Part shown: positions 26,968 to 36,055 of the stretch, in pieces
Layout: each line of letters starts with the position of its first letter
How positions within the stretch are numbered: the stretch's first letter is position 1
From: Thermoplasmatales archaeon
Lineage (GTDB): Archaea > Thermoplasmatota > E2 > DHVEG-1
DNA length: 57,883 bases
Assembly (NCBI GenBank): GCA_020341795.1
Contig: CP070836.1
Span: 1,150,769 to 1,208,651, forward strand
Direction of reading: 5' to 3'
Notes under the pieces: model-generated
Databases searched by the model: none
What the model saw: the letters and a program-made list of their open reading frames with translations, nothing else
Told to the model about the DNA's origin: nothing
Translations under genes and position numbers: made by a program

Positions 26968-28152
26968 TTACATCACTTTAGTATTGCTTGGAATGTTTTC
27001 TTTAATTCTTTTCATAGATGTTATATTGCATTTTCTGCCTATTATTATCCCAGGATCTACAATAACATGGCTTTCGATAGTACAGTCTTCGCCTATCATT
27101 GCTCCTAGATTATTTACTTTCTTAAATTCTCCTTCAATTTCAACTGTTGTTTCACCTGCAATACTTGAAAAGCTGTTTCGAATAATGTTTCCTCTTGCTA
27201 CTATTGTGTTTGAAATAAATGAGTTTGAACCAATGTGAGAATTATCCATTATTACACTATTTCTTATCTCAGATGATGGATGAATAACTGAATTATTACC
27301 TATTGAGGTTGATGGGAAAATACAAGCATTAGGACCAATCTCACAGCTATCACCTATTATAACTGGTCCAACAATATAACTTCCTGAATAAATCTTAGTG
27401 TCTTTTCCTACACTTACACTACCTTTAATTGTGACACCTTTTTCAATTAAACCGCTTAAAGAAGAAGAATTGCAATTGATCATTTCCTTATTTACCTTAA
27501 TTAAATCCCATGGGTACACTATATCTGTCCATGAGTCTGCAATTATTGTATTGATAGTTATTTTCTCTTGCACAATTGATTGTATAACTGATGAAAGATC
27601 ATAGATACCATCTGAGGATAAATCTTCAATTTTATTAAATATAGACTTAGGGAGCTTGTATATACCTGTTGATATAAATTTTCCAAGTTCTTCTTTTGGT
27701 TTTTCAACAATTTCCTTTATTTTTCCTTTTTCAAGGAAAACTACTCCATATTTTGATGGTTGAGAATTTTCTTTAATTAAAAGTGAATACTCAGAATTAT
27801 CCTCAATCAGCTTTGAGATACTTTTTTCATCTATTATATTATCACCAGCTAATACGATAAATAAATTTTTAATTTCATTTCTTGTCTGGAGAAGAGCATG
27901 AGCAGTCCCGAGTTGTTTGTCTTGAATAACATAGTTTATTTCAATATCCTTATAATCTTTGAAGTAGTCCATTATTACTTCTTTTTTATAACCTACTACA
28001 ACAATTACTTCGTTTATTCCGCTTTTTTTTACAGCTTCAAAAACATGTTGTAATATTGGTTTATTACCTACAGGTAGCATTACCTTTGGCATAGCTTCAG
28101 TAAAAGGTCTTAATCTTTTACCCTCACCTGCAGCAAGTATTACTGCTTTCAT
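26968..28152 (-). CDS. GlmU-like nucleotidyltransferase with degenerate acetyltransferase site
   Basis: This 394-residue protein has the same layout as the gene at 23,932: pyrophosphorylase domain (AVILAAGEGKRLRPFTEAMPK), then a beta-helix. The beta-helix lacks the PH-x-NY-x-GDS acetyltransferase signature; the matching stretch reads NSHIGSNSFISNTIVARG. It is therefore probably a sugar-1-phosphate nucleotidyltransferase with a regulatory or altered beta-helix. I chose ATG 28152, which has GGAG 6 nt upstream; a start at 28179 would add a 9-residue extension without a ribosome site. It heads the operon. Confidence 0.82.
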   Translation of the reverse strand: MKAVILAAGEGKRLRPFTEAMPKVMLPVGNKPILQHVFEAVKKSGINEVIVVVGYKKEVIMDYFKDYKDIEINYVIQDKQLGTAHALLQTRNEIKNLFIVLAGDNIIDEKSISKLIEDNSEYSLLIKENSQPSKYGVVFLEKGKIKEIVEKPKEELGKFISTGIYKLPKSIFNKIEDLSSDGIYDLSSVIQSIVQEKITINTIIADSWTDIVYPWDLIKVNKEMINCNSSSLSGLIEKGVTIKGSVSVGKDTKIYSGSYIVGPVIIGDSCEIGPNACIFPSTSIGNNSVIHPSSEIRNSVIMDNSHIGSNSFISNTIVARGNIIRNSFSSIAGETTVEIEGEFKKVNNLGAMIGEDCTIESHVIVDPGIIIGRKCNITSMKRIKENIPSNTKVM

Positions 28153-28245
28153 AACAATCTCCTGTTCATGGGTAAGCATAATTGGTATATTTTACATTTA
28201 CTAACAAAATATTTATTGATAAAGAATAATTAACTGTATAATATA

Positions 28246-28259
28246 AGAGGTGACTTTTG
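28246..28259 (+). promoter_or_regulatory. GAGGTGA ribosome site and TTG start
   Basis: A strong GAGGTGA site sits 3 nt before the TTG at 28257, with no ATG nearby at the start of homology. It fixes the start of the deacetylase-like gene. The 104-bp divergent gap to the GlmU-like gene carries AT-rich TATA-like stretches for both directions. Confidence 0.5.
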
Positions 28260-28967
28260 GTTTATAAATACGTAATTTTTAAGGATGATGATGTTGGAAA
28301 AAATTTTGATAAACTTAAAAAGTGGATAGATGTAGTTGTGAGAAATGATGCTAAAGGAACAATTGGTCTTATAGGTAAATATCTTAATGATTCTGAGTTG
28401 AAAGATTATTTAAATTCTCTTAATCCTAATATAATCGAGATTTTTTGCCATGGGTATTCACATAGTTTTTATCCTTTTTTAGTAAATAGAATTTTTAGAG
28501 GTAAAAGAATAATACCAGCTGAGTTTGAAAAAAATTTAGAGAGACATAATAATAGTCTTATTAAATATCGTGAATTGGAAAAAAAATATCTGGATAAAAA
28601 GGCATTAGCATTTGGTCCTCCAGGCAATATTTGGAATGAAAATGTTGCAGATGCTTTAATTCAAAATGATTTTAAAATGATTTTTGCATGGAAAAAAGTA
28701 AAAGCTGATATTCTTACAATTCCATTAAGTGACAATCTAAATCAAAATTCATTTGGAGATTTTAACAATGACTATGAGAAAAACAAAGATAATTTAATTT
28801 ATACACTTCAGTTCCATCATGCGAAACTATCTGAGAATCAGTTTAATTTGATGGAAGAAGTTATTGATTTTCTTAAAAACAAAGAAAAACGTATTTTTGT
28901 AACACCAACTGAGCTTTTTAATATAAGTAAAAAAGATAAAGATGTTTTAAATCAAATGTCCTTATAA
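28257..28967 (+). CDS. Polysaccharide-deacetylase-like (NodB fold) protein
   Basis: The 236-residue protein shows the NodB metal triad pattern: FKDDDVG near the start for the Asp, and CHGYSHS near residue 63 for HxxxH. FGPPGNIWNE is the later substrate loop. It has no signal peptide, so it acts in the cytoplasm, unlike most chitin or peptidoglycan deacetylases. It may deacetylate a sugar intermediate or lipid-linked glycan. It is the only + strand gene between two - strand operons. Confidence 0.65.
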   Translation: MVYKYVIFKDDDVGKNFDKLKKWIDVVVRNDAKGTIGLIGKYLNDSELKDYLNSLNPNIIEIFCHGYSHSFYPFLVNRIFRGKRIIPAEFEKNLERHNNSLIKYRELEKKYLDKKALAFGPPGNIWNENVADALIQNDFKMIFAWKKVKADILTIPLSDNLNQNSFGDFNNDYEKNKDNLIYTLQFHHAKLSENQFNLMEEVIDFLKNKEKRIFVTPTELFNISKKDKDVLNQMSL

Positions 28968-28969
28968 GT

Positions 28970-29827
28970 TTAGTTTAAAAAAAGTATTGAATATTTGCAT
29001 TTTTCTACGATTTTCTTTTTTAGGTTTTTAACAGGTAGACCAAGTATTCCTTTCTTTTTTTGTTCTCTACCCACTATTACTAAATTTGCTTTGATTGCTT
29101 CGGCTTTTATTAGTGTTTGTTTTTCAAGACTTCCTTGTACTAATTCTGCATTTATTCCTTTTTGTCTCATTTCATTTACAAAGTTTTGACCTTGCGATAA
29201 AAGATCTTCCTTTGTTTTGATATCTGATCTTATACCATTTTTATCAACATATACACTATCTTCTGTATCTATGACATATAGCATATTTAATTCCCATTCA
29301 AGATGATAAGCAAGTTTTATACTTAGATCTGGTACTTTTTGATTTGGTGCTAGATTAGAGCAGACTGCTAGTATTTTTTTACTCGTACCCTGTCCTACTA
29401 CCCATACCGGTATTTTTACTTCTTCAAAAAGTCTATAGTTAAGATAGCATTCTTTTTTAAATCCCATTAATATTAAATCATATTGTTTTTTATTTAGCTC
29501 TTCTTTGATTTTGTCAGTAAATTCACCTTCGATTATTTTTTCTTCAAAAGGAATCTGTTTATCTTTTAGAATTTGTTTTGCATCATCAAATATTATCTGA
29601 TCTGCCGTTTGGATTTGTTTAGAAATCAATTCTCGTTTTGATTCTTCTTTATCTGCAACAGTTCTATAAGTACTAACAATTTTGTCTATTTCATTGAATG
29701 TTTTTTCTTCTATTATATAAACAAGGTTTAGATTGCTGTTGAATTTTTCAGCTAGAAAAGCACTTCTAAGTAAAACGTTTTTAGAATAAAACTCAGATGA
29801 AATTGGTATTAATATGTTTTTAAACAA
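28970..29827 (-). CDS. Tandem universal stress protein (two UspA domains)
   Basis: Two UspA folds occupy residues 1-140 and 148-285. The first begins FKNILIPISSEFYSKNVLLRSAFLAE; the second begins KKILAVCSNLAPNQKVPDLSIKLA and ends with VGREQKKKGILGLPVKNL, a partial ATP-binding G-rich loop. It lies 49 nt downstream of the SLC13 transporter on the same strand. USP domains often accompany or are fused to archaeal transporters and are thought to gate them by nucleotide binding, so control of sulfate uptake is a reasonable guess. Confidence 0.75.
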   Translation of the reverse strand: MFKNILIPISSEFYSKNVLLRSAFLAEKFNSNLNLVYIIEEKTFNEIDKIVSTYRTVADKEESKRELISKQIQTADQIIFDDAKQILKDKQIPFEEKIIEGEFTDKIKEELNKKQYDLILMGFKKECYLNYRLFEEVKIPVWVVGQGTSKKILAVCSNLAPNQKVPDLSIKLAYHLEWELNMLYVIDTEDSVYVDKNGIRSDIKTKEDLLSQGQNFVNEMRQKGINAELVQGSLEKQTLIKAEAIKANLVIVGREQKKKGILGLPVKNLKKKIVEKCKYSILFLN

Positions 29828-29876
29828 AGTTTTTTATGCTCCCATTTTACGCATAATAAACTCAGTATTTATATCT

Positions 29877-31334
29877 TTATGTAATATGGAGATTTAAGAT
29901 TCCCATCCAGTAAAATATTGCTACCGCAAATATTACCATTATACAAATAATATTTGCTATTAATCCTGCTTTAAATAAATCTCTTGTTGAAAAATATCCA
30001 GATGAGTAAGTTATAGCATTTCCAGGTGTTGATATCACAAACATAAATGCCAGACCACCACTTAGAGTAATGACCATAGTAGCAAGTAAGGGATTTATAC
30101 CAATTTTAGTTGCTATCGAAAGACCAATAGGGAGAATAATTGCAACAGCTGCTACATTACTCATAATATTGGTTAAAATAATTGTGAAAATAATCATTGC
30201 AAGTATCACTATAACTAAATCATTACCAACAAAGTTAAAAAGCTTATCAGAAATCCATATACCTGCACCTGTTCCCCCAGGGATATTTGTACCTTGCATA
30301 CCAAGTCCAAGTGTTATAGCACCCCCATAGAGAAGAATTATTCCCCATGGAACTCTTTTTTCTATATCCTCCCATTTTATACTCCCAATTAAAAACAATA
30401 GGACACTTCCAAGAATTGCTATTATTCCTAATCCGTAATAAGATGATCCTGAAAAAATCACCCAAAACAAGATTGTAAGTATAAGAATTATGATTACTTT
30501 ATATTCTTTTATACTTAATTTGCCTTGACTAGCAACCTGTTTGTCGATTTCTTTTTTTGCCTTTGAAATATCCTTTATTTTAATTGGAAATGCGAATTGT
30601 AAAACTAGCCATACAAGTGGTAGAGCAATTAATACAACTGGTATTGCATAGATCATCCAATCAAAAAATGACACAATTATTGGTGTTTCAAGATCTGCTA
30701 ATATTCCTATTGCTAGAGGATTTCTTGCACCTCCTATTAGAGTTCCAAGACTCCCGATTGAGCATCCATAGGCAACAGCTAGCATACTTATTATTCCAAA
30801 ATTACTCTTCCTTGGGATTATTTTCATAGCAATTAATATTGAAATGATTATTGGAAGAAATAATGCTGCTACACCATGTTCTGGCATGATAAAAGTTAAA
30901 AGTGCACAGCTTAGCATTATCCCAAGTGTAAAATAACGTGGATTATTTTCAAAAAAGCTTAGAAATCGTAATGCAATTCTCCGATGAAGCCCATGTTTTT
31001 CAATAGCTGCTGCTATTATAAATGCACCAATTAGGAAGAATACAGCTTGGTTTCCAAAAGAGGAAAAAACTGTTTTTGCATCATTAATTCCAAGAAGTGG
31101 TTGCAATATCATAACAAGTAGACCAGTTACAGCAAGAGGAATTGGTTCAGTAATCCAAAGGATAGCTGCCATTAATAAAATACCAATCATTAGTTTTCCA
31201 CTAAATGTTAGTCCCTCTGGCGTCGGTAAAATATAAAAAATTATCAATATTGAAAAAGCCAATATAATAAAGAAAATATCTTTTTTTGAAATGTTTATTC
31301 CTTTATCAAATATTTTTTTCTTTTTTTCGTCCAT
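29877..31334 (-). CDS. SLC13/DASS-family sodium-coupled anion transporter, probably sulfate
   Basis: The roughly 485-residue protein has about 12 membrane helices. The family signature is visible in two repeats: SFGNQAVFFLIGAFIIAAAIEKHGLHRRIALR, and later TNIMSNVAAVAIILPIGLSIA with the SNT-like sodium/substrate hairpin. GCSIGSLGTLIGGARNPLAIG is the matching first hairpin. Members carry dicarboxylates or sulfate. Its operon partners are ATP sulfurylase, APS kinase and a sulfotransferase, so sulfate is the favoured substrate. Start is ATG 31334 or TTG 31343; neither has a ribosome site. Confidence 0.82.
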   Translation of the reverse strand: MDEKKKKIFDKGINISKKDIFFIILAFSILIIFYILPTPEGLTFSGKLMIGILLMAAILWITEPIPLAVTGLLVMILQPLLGINDAKTVFSSFGNQAVFFLIGAFIIAAAIEKHGLHRRIALRFLSFFENNPRYFTLGIMLSCALLTFIMPEHGVAALFLPIIISILIAMKIIPRKSNFGIISMLAVAYGCSIGSLGTLIGGARNPLAIGILADLETPIIVSFFDWMIYAIPVVLIALPLVWLVLQFAFPIKIKDISKAKKEIDKQVASQGKLSIKEYKVIIILILTILFWVIFSGSSYYGLGIIAILGSVLLFLIGSIKWEDIEKRVPWGIILLYGGAITLGLGMQGTNIPGGTGAGIWISDKLFNFVGNDLVIVILAMIIFTIILTNIMSNVAAVAIILPIGLSIATKIGINPLLATMVITLSGGLAFMFVISTPGNAITYSSGYFSTRDLFKAGLIANIICIMVIFAVAIFYWMGILNLHIT

Positions 31335-31357
31335 TTTTAACAATGAAATATATTACA

Positions 31358-31936
31358 TTAGAGTATTCTTCTTTGTCGATAGAGTCTTTTGTTAATTACA
31401 CCCATCATTTCATCAAGATATTCCTTTGGCATTCCTAGATATTCATGGATTTTTTTAATACTTATTTCAGGATTTGTAAGAATTTTATTATAATTTACAA
31501 ACATACAATCAATATCCGATCTGTCCTTTATATGTATCTTAATCATATTATTTAATCTTATAAATGCGTTTTTTGTCTCTTCCCTGTTGATATCTTTAAT
31601 TTTTGCCATTTTTTCCATTGAATCAAGGATTTCTTCAATATTTCTTTCTGAGTATAATATTACATATTTTCCAGGTGGTAAAAACTTAAGACCATAAGCG
31701 GTAATTTTGATAAATATTCCTTTGTATTTATCTAGTGGAAAAGTGCCATCCATGAGTTTATTTATGATTTTACCACCTTCGAGTTCATAGTATCCTTTTG
31801 GATTATTATTATCTGGTTTACGTGATTCATCAAAAGCACAAGGTATACTTCCAGCATGCAGTATTTGCATTAACAAGGAAGTACCTGATCGTTCAAGGCC
31901 TGAAACGATGTAATTTATATTTTTATCAAGCTCCAT
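31358..31936 (-). CDS. Sulfotransferase-like protein
   Basis: The 192-residue protein has the P-loop-like PAPS site IVSGLERSGTSLLMQIL (residues 10-26) and a short acceptor domain. ILYSERNIEEILDSM near 95-109 is the 3'-phosphate-binding segment, and VINKRLYRQRR closes the protein as in a family of small sulfotransferases. It follows cysC by 8 nt. It would sulfate a glycan or other small acceptor. It is unrelated in detail to the one at 6768, so the genome has at least two. Confidence 0.75.
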   Translation of the reverse strand: MELDKNINYIVSGLERSGTSLLMQILHAGSIPCAFDESRKPDNNNPKGYYELEGGKIINKLMDGTFPLDKYKGIFIKITAYGLKFLPPGKYVILYSERNIEEILDSMEKMAKIKDINREETKNAFIRLNNMIKIHIKDRSDIDCMFVNYNKILTNPEISIKKIHEYLGMPKEYLDEMMGVINKRLYRQRRIL

Positions 31937-31944
31937 TATTCACC

Positions 31945-32556
31945 TTATTGTATTATATTCATTTCTTTCAGTTTTTTAATTACAAGATCTGCACTTTCTT
32001 CTACATTATATTTATCAGTATCAATTATAACTTCTGGATTTTCTGGTTCTTCATAAGGTGCACTGATGCCTGTAAATTCCTTGATTATTCCTTCTCGAGC
32101 TTTTTTATAAAGCCCTTTTGGATCGCGTTTTTCACATGTTCCTAAGCTTGCTTTTGTATAAATCTCTAAGAATCTTCCAGGACCCAGTAATTCACGACAA
32201 AAATTTCTAAGTTTTTTATATGGTGAAATAAATGCAGTTATTGCAATTACACCTGCATCTGCAAAAAGGTTTCCCACTTCTGAAATCCTCCTAATATTTT
32301 CATCTCGATCCTCTGGTGAAAAACCTAGATTTTTATTTAGACCATGCCGTATATTGTCTCCATCTAGAACATAAGTTAGTTTACCTATTTTATGAAGTTT
32401 ATATGCAACCTCGTTTGCCACAGTACTCTTTCCACTTCCAGATAAACCTGTGAACCAAAGTACTGCCCCTTTTTGATTTAGTATTTTTTCTCTATCAATA
32501 CGGCTTATTTTATGCTCATGCCATGTAACATTTGTTGCTTTTTGAACATCTTCCAT
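31945..32556 (-). CDS. cysC: Adenylylsulfate (APS) kinase, CysC
   Basis: CysC phosphorylates APS to PAPS. The Walker A GLSGSGKS is at residues 37-44; YVLDGDNIRHGLNKNLGFSPEDRDENIRR holds the APS-binding residues; ITAFISPYKKLR and KGLYKKAREGIIKEFTGISAPYEEP are family signatures. The active-site serine of bacterial CysC appears intact in FISP. The stop is 8 nt from the sulfotransferase and the start 3 nt from the DHH gene. No PAPS reductase is seen nearby, so PAPS probably goes to sulfotransferases. Confidence 0.93.
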   Translation of the reverse strand: MEDVQKATNVTWHEHKISRIDREKILNQKGAVLWFTGLSGSGKSTVANEVAYKLHKIGKLTYVLDGDNIRHGLNKNLGFSPEDRDENIRRISEVGNLFADAGVIAITAFISPYKKLRNFCRELLGPGRFLEIYTKASLGTCEKRDPKGLYKKAREGIIKEFTGISAPYEEPENPEVIIDTDKYNVEESADLVIKKLKEMNIIQ

Positions 32557-32559
32557 TTT

Positions 32560-33546
32560 TTATTTCTCCTTTTGGTTTAAAAAATTCATAATTTCTTCAA
32601 TGAAACTTTCAGTTTTCTCCTTTGGAACTATTGCTCCAAGAACTTCTTTTTTACCACCACATTTTAAACCCAGTTCTTTTCCTCGTTTTATAATTGGTGT
32701 AGCGTCTTTTTTACTTCTCATATAGATTTGATCTTTATCATCAAAAAAACCAGTGTTTAAGACCAGTGTGTTTTTACCTGTGTCCCATGATATTTTTCTT
32801 GTTATAGTAGATATAATATTAAAAGGAGTATTGATTTTTTTAAAAATAATTCCGTTGATTTCTTCATTTTTTAATGATAAAATTGATTTAATTTCCTTAT
32901 TTATCTTATCATAGTTATCATTCCATTTTTTATTATATAGAATATCATCTGGTGAATCAAAGTGTAATAAAGTTATCGGTGCTTCTTCTACTGATTTTTT
33001 ATCTCTCATTTTATAGTTTGTATCAAGCAAATATACCATTTTTAATAATTCTTCAAATGAAATATTGTTTTCCTTAGAAAAGTCTGTTATTATTTTAAAA
33101 AATTCTTTGTTGTTTTTTATTTTTTGTTCATGATCTCCTAACACACCTAGAATCGCATATAGATTTAAAGGATTACCAAGATAATCATTTACAATCCAGC
33201 TTGTAGAGGGATATTTGTCTGGATTTTCCCCTTTAATAACTGGATTATGATGAAATACTTTTTTTATTACTTTTCCAAGGTGATGGTCGAAGATGAATAC
33301 TTTTGCATTCTTAGCAAGACAAAGAATATTTTCTTCTGGAATAGACATATCTACAACTATGACATAGTCATAATTTTCTGAATATTTGCTTAGTTCTTCC
33401 TCGGTTAAGAAATAATTTCCTAAAATTGGTGTTTTATTTGTGATGTCTTTGTCTTTTAAGTGTTTAAGAATGAGTCTTGTTGAGCATATTCCATCTGTAT
33501 CCCAATGATGTATTATGATTCCCCGTCCTTGTAGCTCTTGAAGCAT
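32560..33546 (-). CDS. DHH-family phosphoesterase, candidate PAP phosphatase
   Basis: The 328-residue protein has DHH-family motifs: HHWDTDGICS (residues 13-22), YVIVVDMSIP, and FIFDHHLGK, which bind the two metal ions. A smaller C-terminal DHHA1-like domain ends with GLKCGGKKEVLGAIVP, resembling its GG-H substrate motif. NrnA-type members hydrolyse pAp and short oligonucleotides. Sulfotransferases release PAP, which must be cleared, and this gene lies between sat and cysC. The PAP phosphatase role is therefore inference from context; a nanoRNase role remains possible. Confidence 0.78.
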   Translation of the reverse strand: MLQELQGRGIIIHHWDTDGICSTRLILKHLKDKDITNKTPILGNYFLTEEELSKYSENYDYVIVVDMSIPEENILCLAKNAKVFIFDHHLGKVIKKVFHHNPVIKGENPDKYPSTSWIVNDYLGNPLNLYAILGVLGDHEQKIKNNKEFFKIITDFSKENNISFEELLKMVYLLDTNYKMRDKKSVEEAPITLLHFDSPDDILYNKKWNDNYDKINKEIKSILSLKNEEINGIIFKKINTPFNIISTITRKISWDTGKNTLVLNTGFFDDKDQIYMRSKKDATPIIKRGKELGLKCGGKKEVLGAIVPKEKTESFIEEIMNFLNQKEK

Positions 33547-33560
33547 TTGTTTTACCTCTT

Positions 33561-34688
33561 TTATTTAACAAATGGTTGTTTAAATTGAAGTATTGTTTCT
33601 GCGACTTCTTTTCTCATCATATCCTCGGGTGGTATTTTTCCATTATTTAATATTTCTCTGATTTTTTTACCACTAAAGTTGATATGATTTTCTTGATCAT
33701 GTGGACATATCTTGTCATTTACAACACTTCCACATTTAATACATCTTGAAAATGATCTGAAAAACACTGGCACTATTCCTAAATCTGGAAATTCATTAAA
33801 TATATCATGTGCATCATAAGGGCCATAATATGTACCAACTCCTGCATGATCTCTTCCAACGATAAAATGGGTACATCCAAAGTTTTTACGTATTATCGCG
33901 TGATGGATTGCTTCTCTTGGTCCTGCATATTTCATAGATGTACGAAGAATTGACATAACTGCTCGTTCTTTTAGATAATAATTTTGAATTAGAGTCTCAT
34001 ATGATTTTAAAATTACATCGTCTCGGAAATCACCGACTTTTTTCTTTCCAATGATCGGATTTATGAATACTCCATCTACAAATGTAAGTGCGGTTTTTTG
34101 TACGTATTCATGTCCTATATGTGGTGGATTTCGTGTTTGAAATGCAACAATTTCTCTCCATCTTTTTTCTTTAAAAAGTATTCTAGTCTCTCTTGGTGTT
34201 AGATTGTATTCATCAAACTCTCTTGTTTTACTATCAATTAAAGTAATTTTTCCTCCTAAGAATTTATCCTTCATACTATAAATATTTGAAACACCTGGAT
34301 GATTTTCGTCTTTTGTTCTAAAAATTGCATCTACTAGTTTTTTCTTATCATAATCATATATTTCTTCTACTTCAAGTATTGCTTTTACGCCAGTTTCATT
34401 GTTCACTAATAGTACTCTATCTCCTGGTTTTATGTTGCTTTTTCCATCGTAGTCTAGTAAAATTGGTATTGTCCATGGTGTATCATTTGTAAGTCTTTTA
34501 TCAACAATAATATTTTCAAGGTCGTTTCTTGATAAAAATCCTTCAATTGGTGAAAATACACCATTTGCGATATTTAGTACGTCTTCTGATAGATTTGTGT
34601 TTATTTCAATTTTTGTGTAATCTGAAAAATCATCTGCTTTTTTCTCTTGATATCTTAATATCAATTTTCCTCCATGTGGTTTTGGCAT
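33561..34688 (-). CDS. sat: Sulfate adenylyltransferase (ATP sulfurylase), Sat
   Basis: Sat activates sulfate with ATP to APS. The nucleotide motif QTRNPPHIGH starts at residue 184; GRDHAGVGTYYGPYDA is the second active-site signature. The zinc site is RCIKCGSVVNDKICPHD near residue 320, typical of archaeal and sulfate-reducer enzymes. Length (375) fits the homo-oligomeric form without a kinase domain. It starts 11 nt after the RHH gene and leads the sulfation operon. Confidence 0.93.
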   Translation of the reverse strand: MPKPHGGKLILRYQEKKADDFSDYTKIEINTNLSEDVLNIANGVFSPIEGFLSRNDLENIIVDKRLTNDTPWTIPILLDYDGKSNIKPGDRVLLVNNETGVKAILEVEEIYDYDKKKLVDAIFRTKDENHPGVSNIYSMKDKFLGGKITLIDSKTREFDEYNLTPRETRILFKEKRWREIVAFQTRNPPHIGHEYVQKTALTFVDGVFINPIIGKKKVGDFRDDVILKSYETLIQNYYLKERAVMSILRTSMKYAGPREAIHHAIIRKNFGCTHFIVGRDHAGVGTYYGPYDAHDIFNEFPDLGIVPVFFRSFSRCIKCGSVVNDKICPHDQENHINFSGKKIREILNNGKIPPEDMMRKEVAETILQFKQPFVK

Positions 34689-34699
34689 TTTTTATCCCC

Positions 34700-34924
34700 T
34701 CATTCAAGGTATCCTAGTGACTTGAGTCGGTCTTTTACTCTTTTTTCATCATCTTTTGAAAATGCTTCTTCTCTTTCTTCTTCCACACCTGAGATTACTT
34801 CTCTTAAAACATATGTTACATATGAAGAAAGGGAGGTGAATCCTGTTCCTTTTATGCGTTTTTTTATTTTTTCCGCCAGTGGCGTTGGTATTGATATTGT
34901 GGTAAATTTTTTTTCTTCTGTCAT
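34700..34924 (-). CDS. Ribbon-helix-helix DNA-binding protein
   Basis: The 74-residue protein begins with a beta strand KFTTISIPTPLAEKIKKRI, followed by FTSLSSYVTYVLREVI, the RHH fold of CopG/MetJ type dimeric regulators. The charged tail is unstructured-looking. It is the first gene of the sulfation operon and has AGGTG 6 nt before the ATG. An inverted repeat directly upstream may be its operator. It probably controls sulfate activation; the effector is unknown. Confidence 0.75.
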   Translation of the reverse strand: MTEEKKFTTISIPTPLAEKIKKRIKGTGFTSLSSYVTYVLREVISGVEEEREEAFSKDDEKRVKDRLKSLGYLE

Positions 34925-34933
34925 AATAACACC

Positions 34934-34949
34934 TAACTATATTTAGTTA
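34934..34949. promoter_or_regulatory. Candidate RHH operator TAACTA-TATT-TAGTTA
   Basis: Two perfect 6-bp inverted half-sites flank a 4-bp centre, 10 bp upstream of the RHH start codon and just before its ribosome site. A TATA-like TTTATATA (minus strand, 34990-34997) lies further upstream. The position fits autorepression. Confidence 0.35.
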
Positions 34950-34989
34950 TTTATCATTACATTTAATTATATATTATTAATATATCTAG

Positions 34990-34997
34990 TATATAAA
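34990..34997 (-). promoter_or_regulatory. TATA-like box of the sulfation operon
   Basis: On the minus strand this reads TTTATATA, 66 bp before the RHH ATG. Predicted transcription would start near 34965, upstream of the inverted repeat at 34934-34949, giving a leader that contains the candidate operator. The assignment is by motif only. Confidence 0.3.
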
Positions 34998-35106
34998 TTT
35001 TTTGAAAAAAAAAGCTTTGGACCTAAAATACTATTTTTTACCAAGTTTGGGTGCAAAATATGAATTAGTATAGATTAATGTATAAAACTAAAAAATCGCA
35101 TTGTAC

Positions 35107-36015
35107 TTAATTTTCAAAAATAGATCTTGAATATGCAATCAGGATAACAGCAATTATTGATACAATAGATGGTATATAGTAAAACAAAGGAAATAAAAAA
35201 GTTCCAAGTATTCCACCTATAAGTGCAATACCCCATCTTTTATTCTTCAATGAGAAAATTCCACCAACTAGTAAAAAGACACAAAGGATTAACCAAATTG
35301 TTAAAACAACCAGAAATAATATCTGGTACTCCTGAATTAATACAACAGTGTCATCTAATCCATTTGGAATTAAATCTTCCGTAATCATATTAGAGTTTGA
35401 AATATATAAAAGCAGAATCAAATAAAAAAAACCATTAGTAAGTGCATTTATGATCATTAAACCTCCAGCTATTTTTGGATAATTTTTAATCTTTAGTTTA
35501 TAATTTTCATCTTGAAGTCGTTCTTGTGCAGGTAAAAATAAACCAATAATAAAAAGTAATACTCCGTCAATTATTAACATAAAAGGAATGTTTAATAAAT
35601 TCCCTATACTTGCAGTAATTAAAATTCCAACTACTAATAATACAATACCAAGGGAAGTACAAGTATTTTTCAATAACTTAGATTGCTTTTCAGATAAATC
35701 AATATCGTCTTTTGAGTATTTTTTTTCATCTTCTTTTAAAAAATTTATTACTTGCTTTTCTTTTTCTGATAAATCTGATAAATCCTGTAGTTTTATATCC
35801 TTAATTTTTTCATCAAGTTCATCTATACTTTTATCTTGTTTAATTTCCATTAAAAATTTATTATATTCTTCAATTGTATCAAAAATAATTGGACTACCTT
35901 GATATCCGCATTCTCTACATACATATCTGTCAGAATAACCTGTAAGAACTCCCTCTTTTAATCTTCCTTGAAATATCCTTCGACTACCACATTTGGGGCA
36001 CGCTGTGATTTTCAT
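35107..36015 (-). CDS. Zinc-ribbon membrane protein of unknown function
   Basis: The 302-residue protein opens with a zinc ribbon, CPKCGSRRIFQGRL then YVCRECGYQG (two CxxC pairs within residues 7-41). A charged helical region follows (about 50-115), then about six membrane helices in two groups with a soluble loop at 175-190. The ribbon is on the cytoplasmic side by the positive-inside rule. I do not recognise a function. It is divergent from purQ across an 85-bp gap that holds a palindrome. Confidence 0.7.
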   Translation of the reverse strand: MKITACPKCGSRRIFQGRLKEGVLTGYSDRYVCRECGYQGSPIIFDTIEEYNKFLMEIKQDKSIDELDEKIKDIKLQDLSDLSEKEKQVINFLKEDEKKYSKDDIDLSEKQSKLLKNTCTSLGIVLLVVGILITASIGNLLNIPFMLIIDGVLLFIIGLFLPAQERLQDENYKLKIKNYPKIAGGLMIINALTNGFFYLILLLYISNSNMITEDLIPNGLDDTVVLIQEYQILFLVVLTIWLILCVFLLVGGIFSLKNKRWGIALIGGILGTFLFPLFYYIPSIVSIIAVILIAYSRSIFEN

Positions 36016-36055
36016 TTAACTCCCCGTATAGATTTAAGGTTAATAAAAAAAGAAA

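Noticed and set aside
28970-34924. Assimilatory or dissimilatory sulfate reduction cluster
   Set aside because: Sat and CysC are present but no APS/PAPS reductase or sulfite reductase is visible, while sulfotransferases are.
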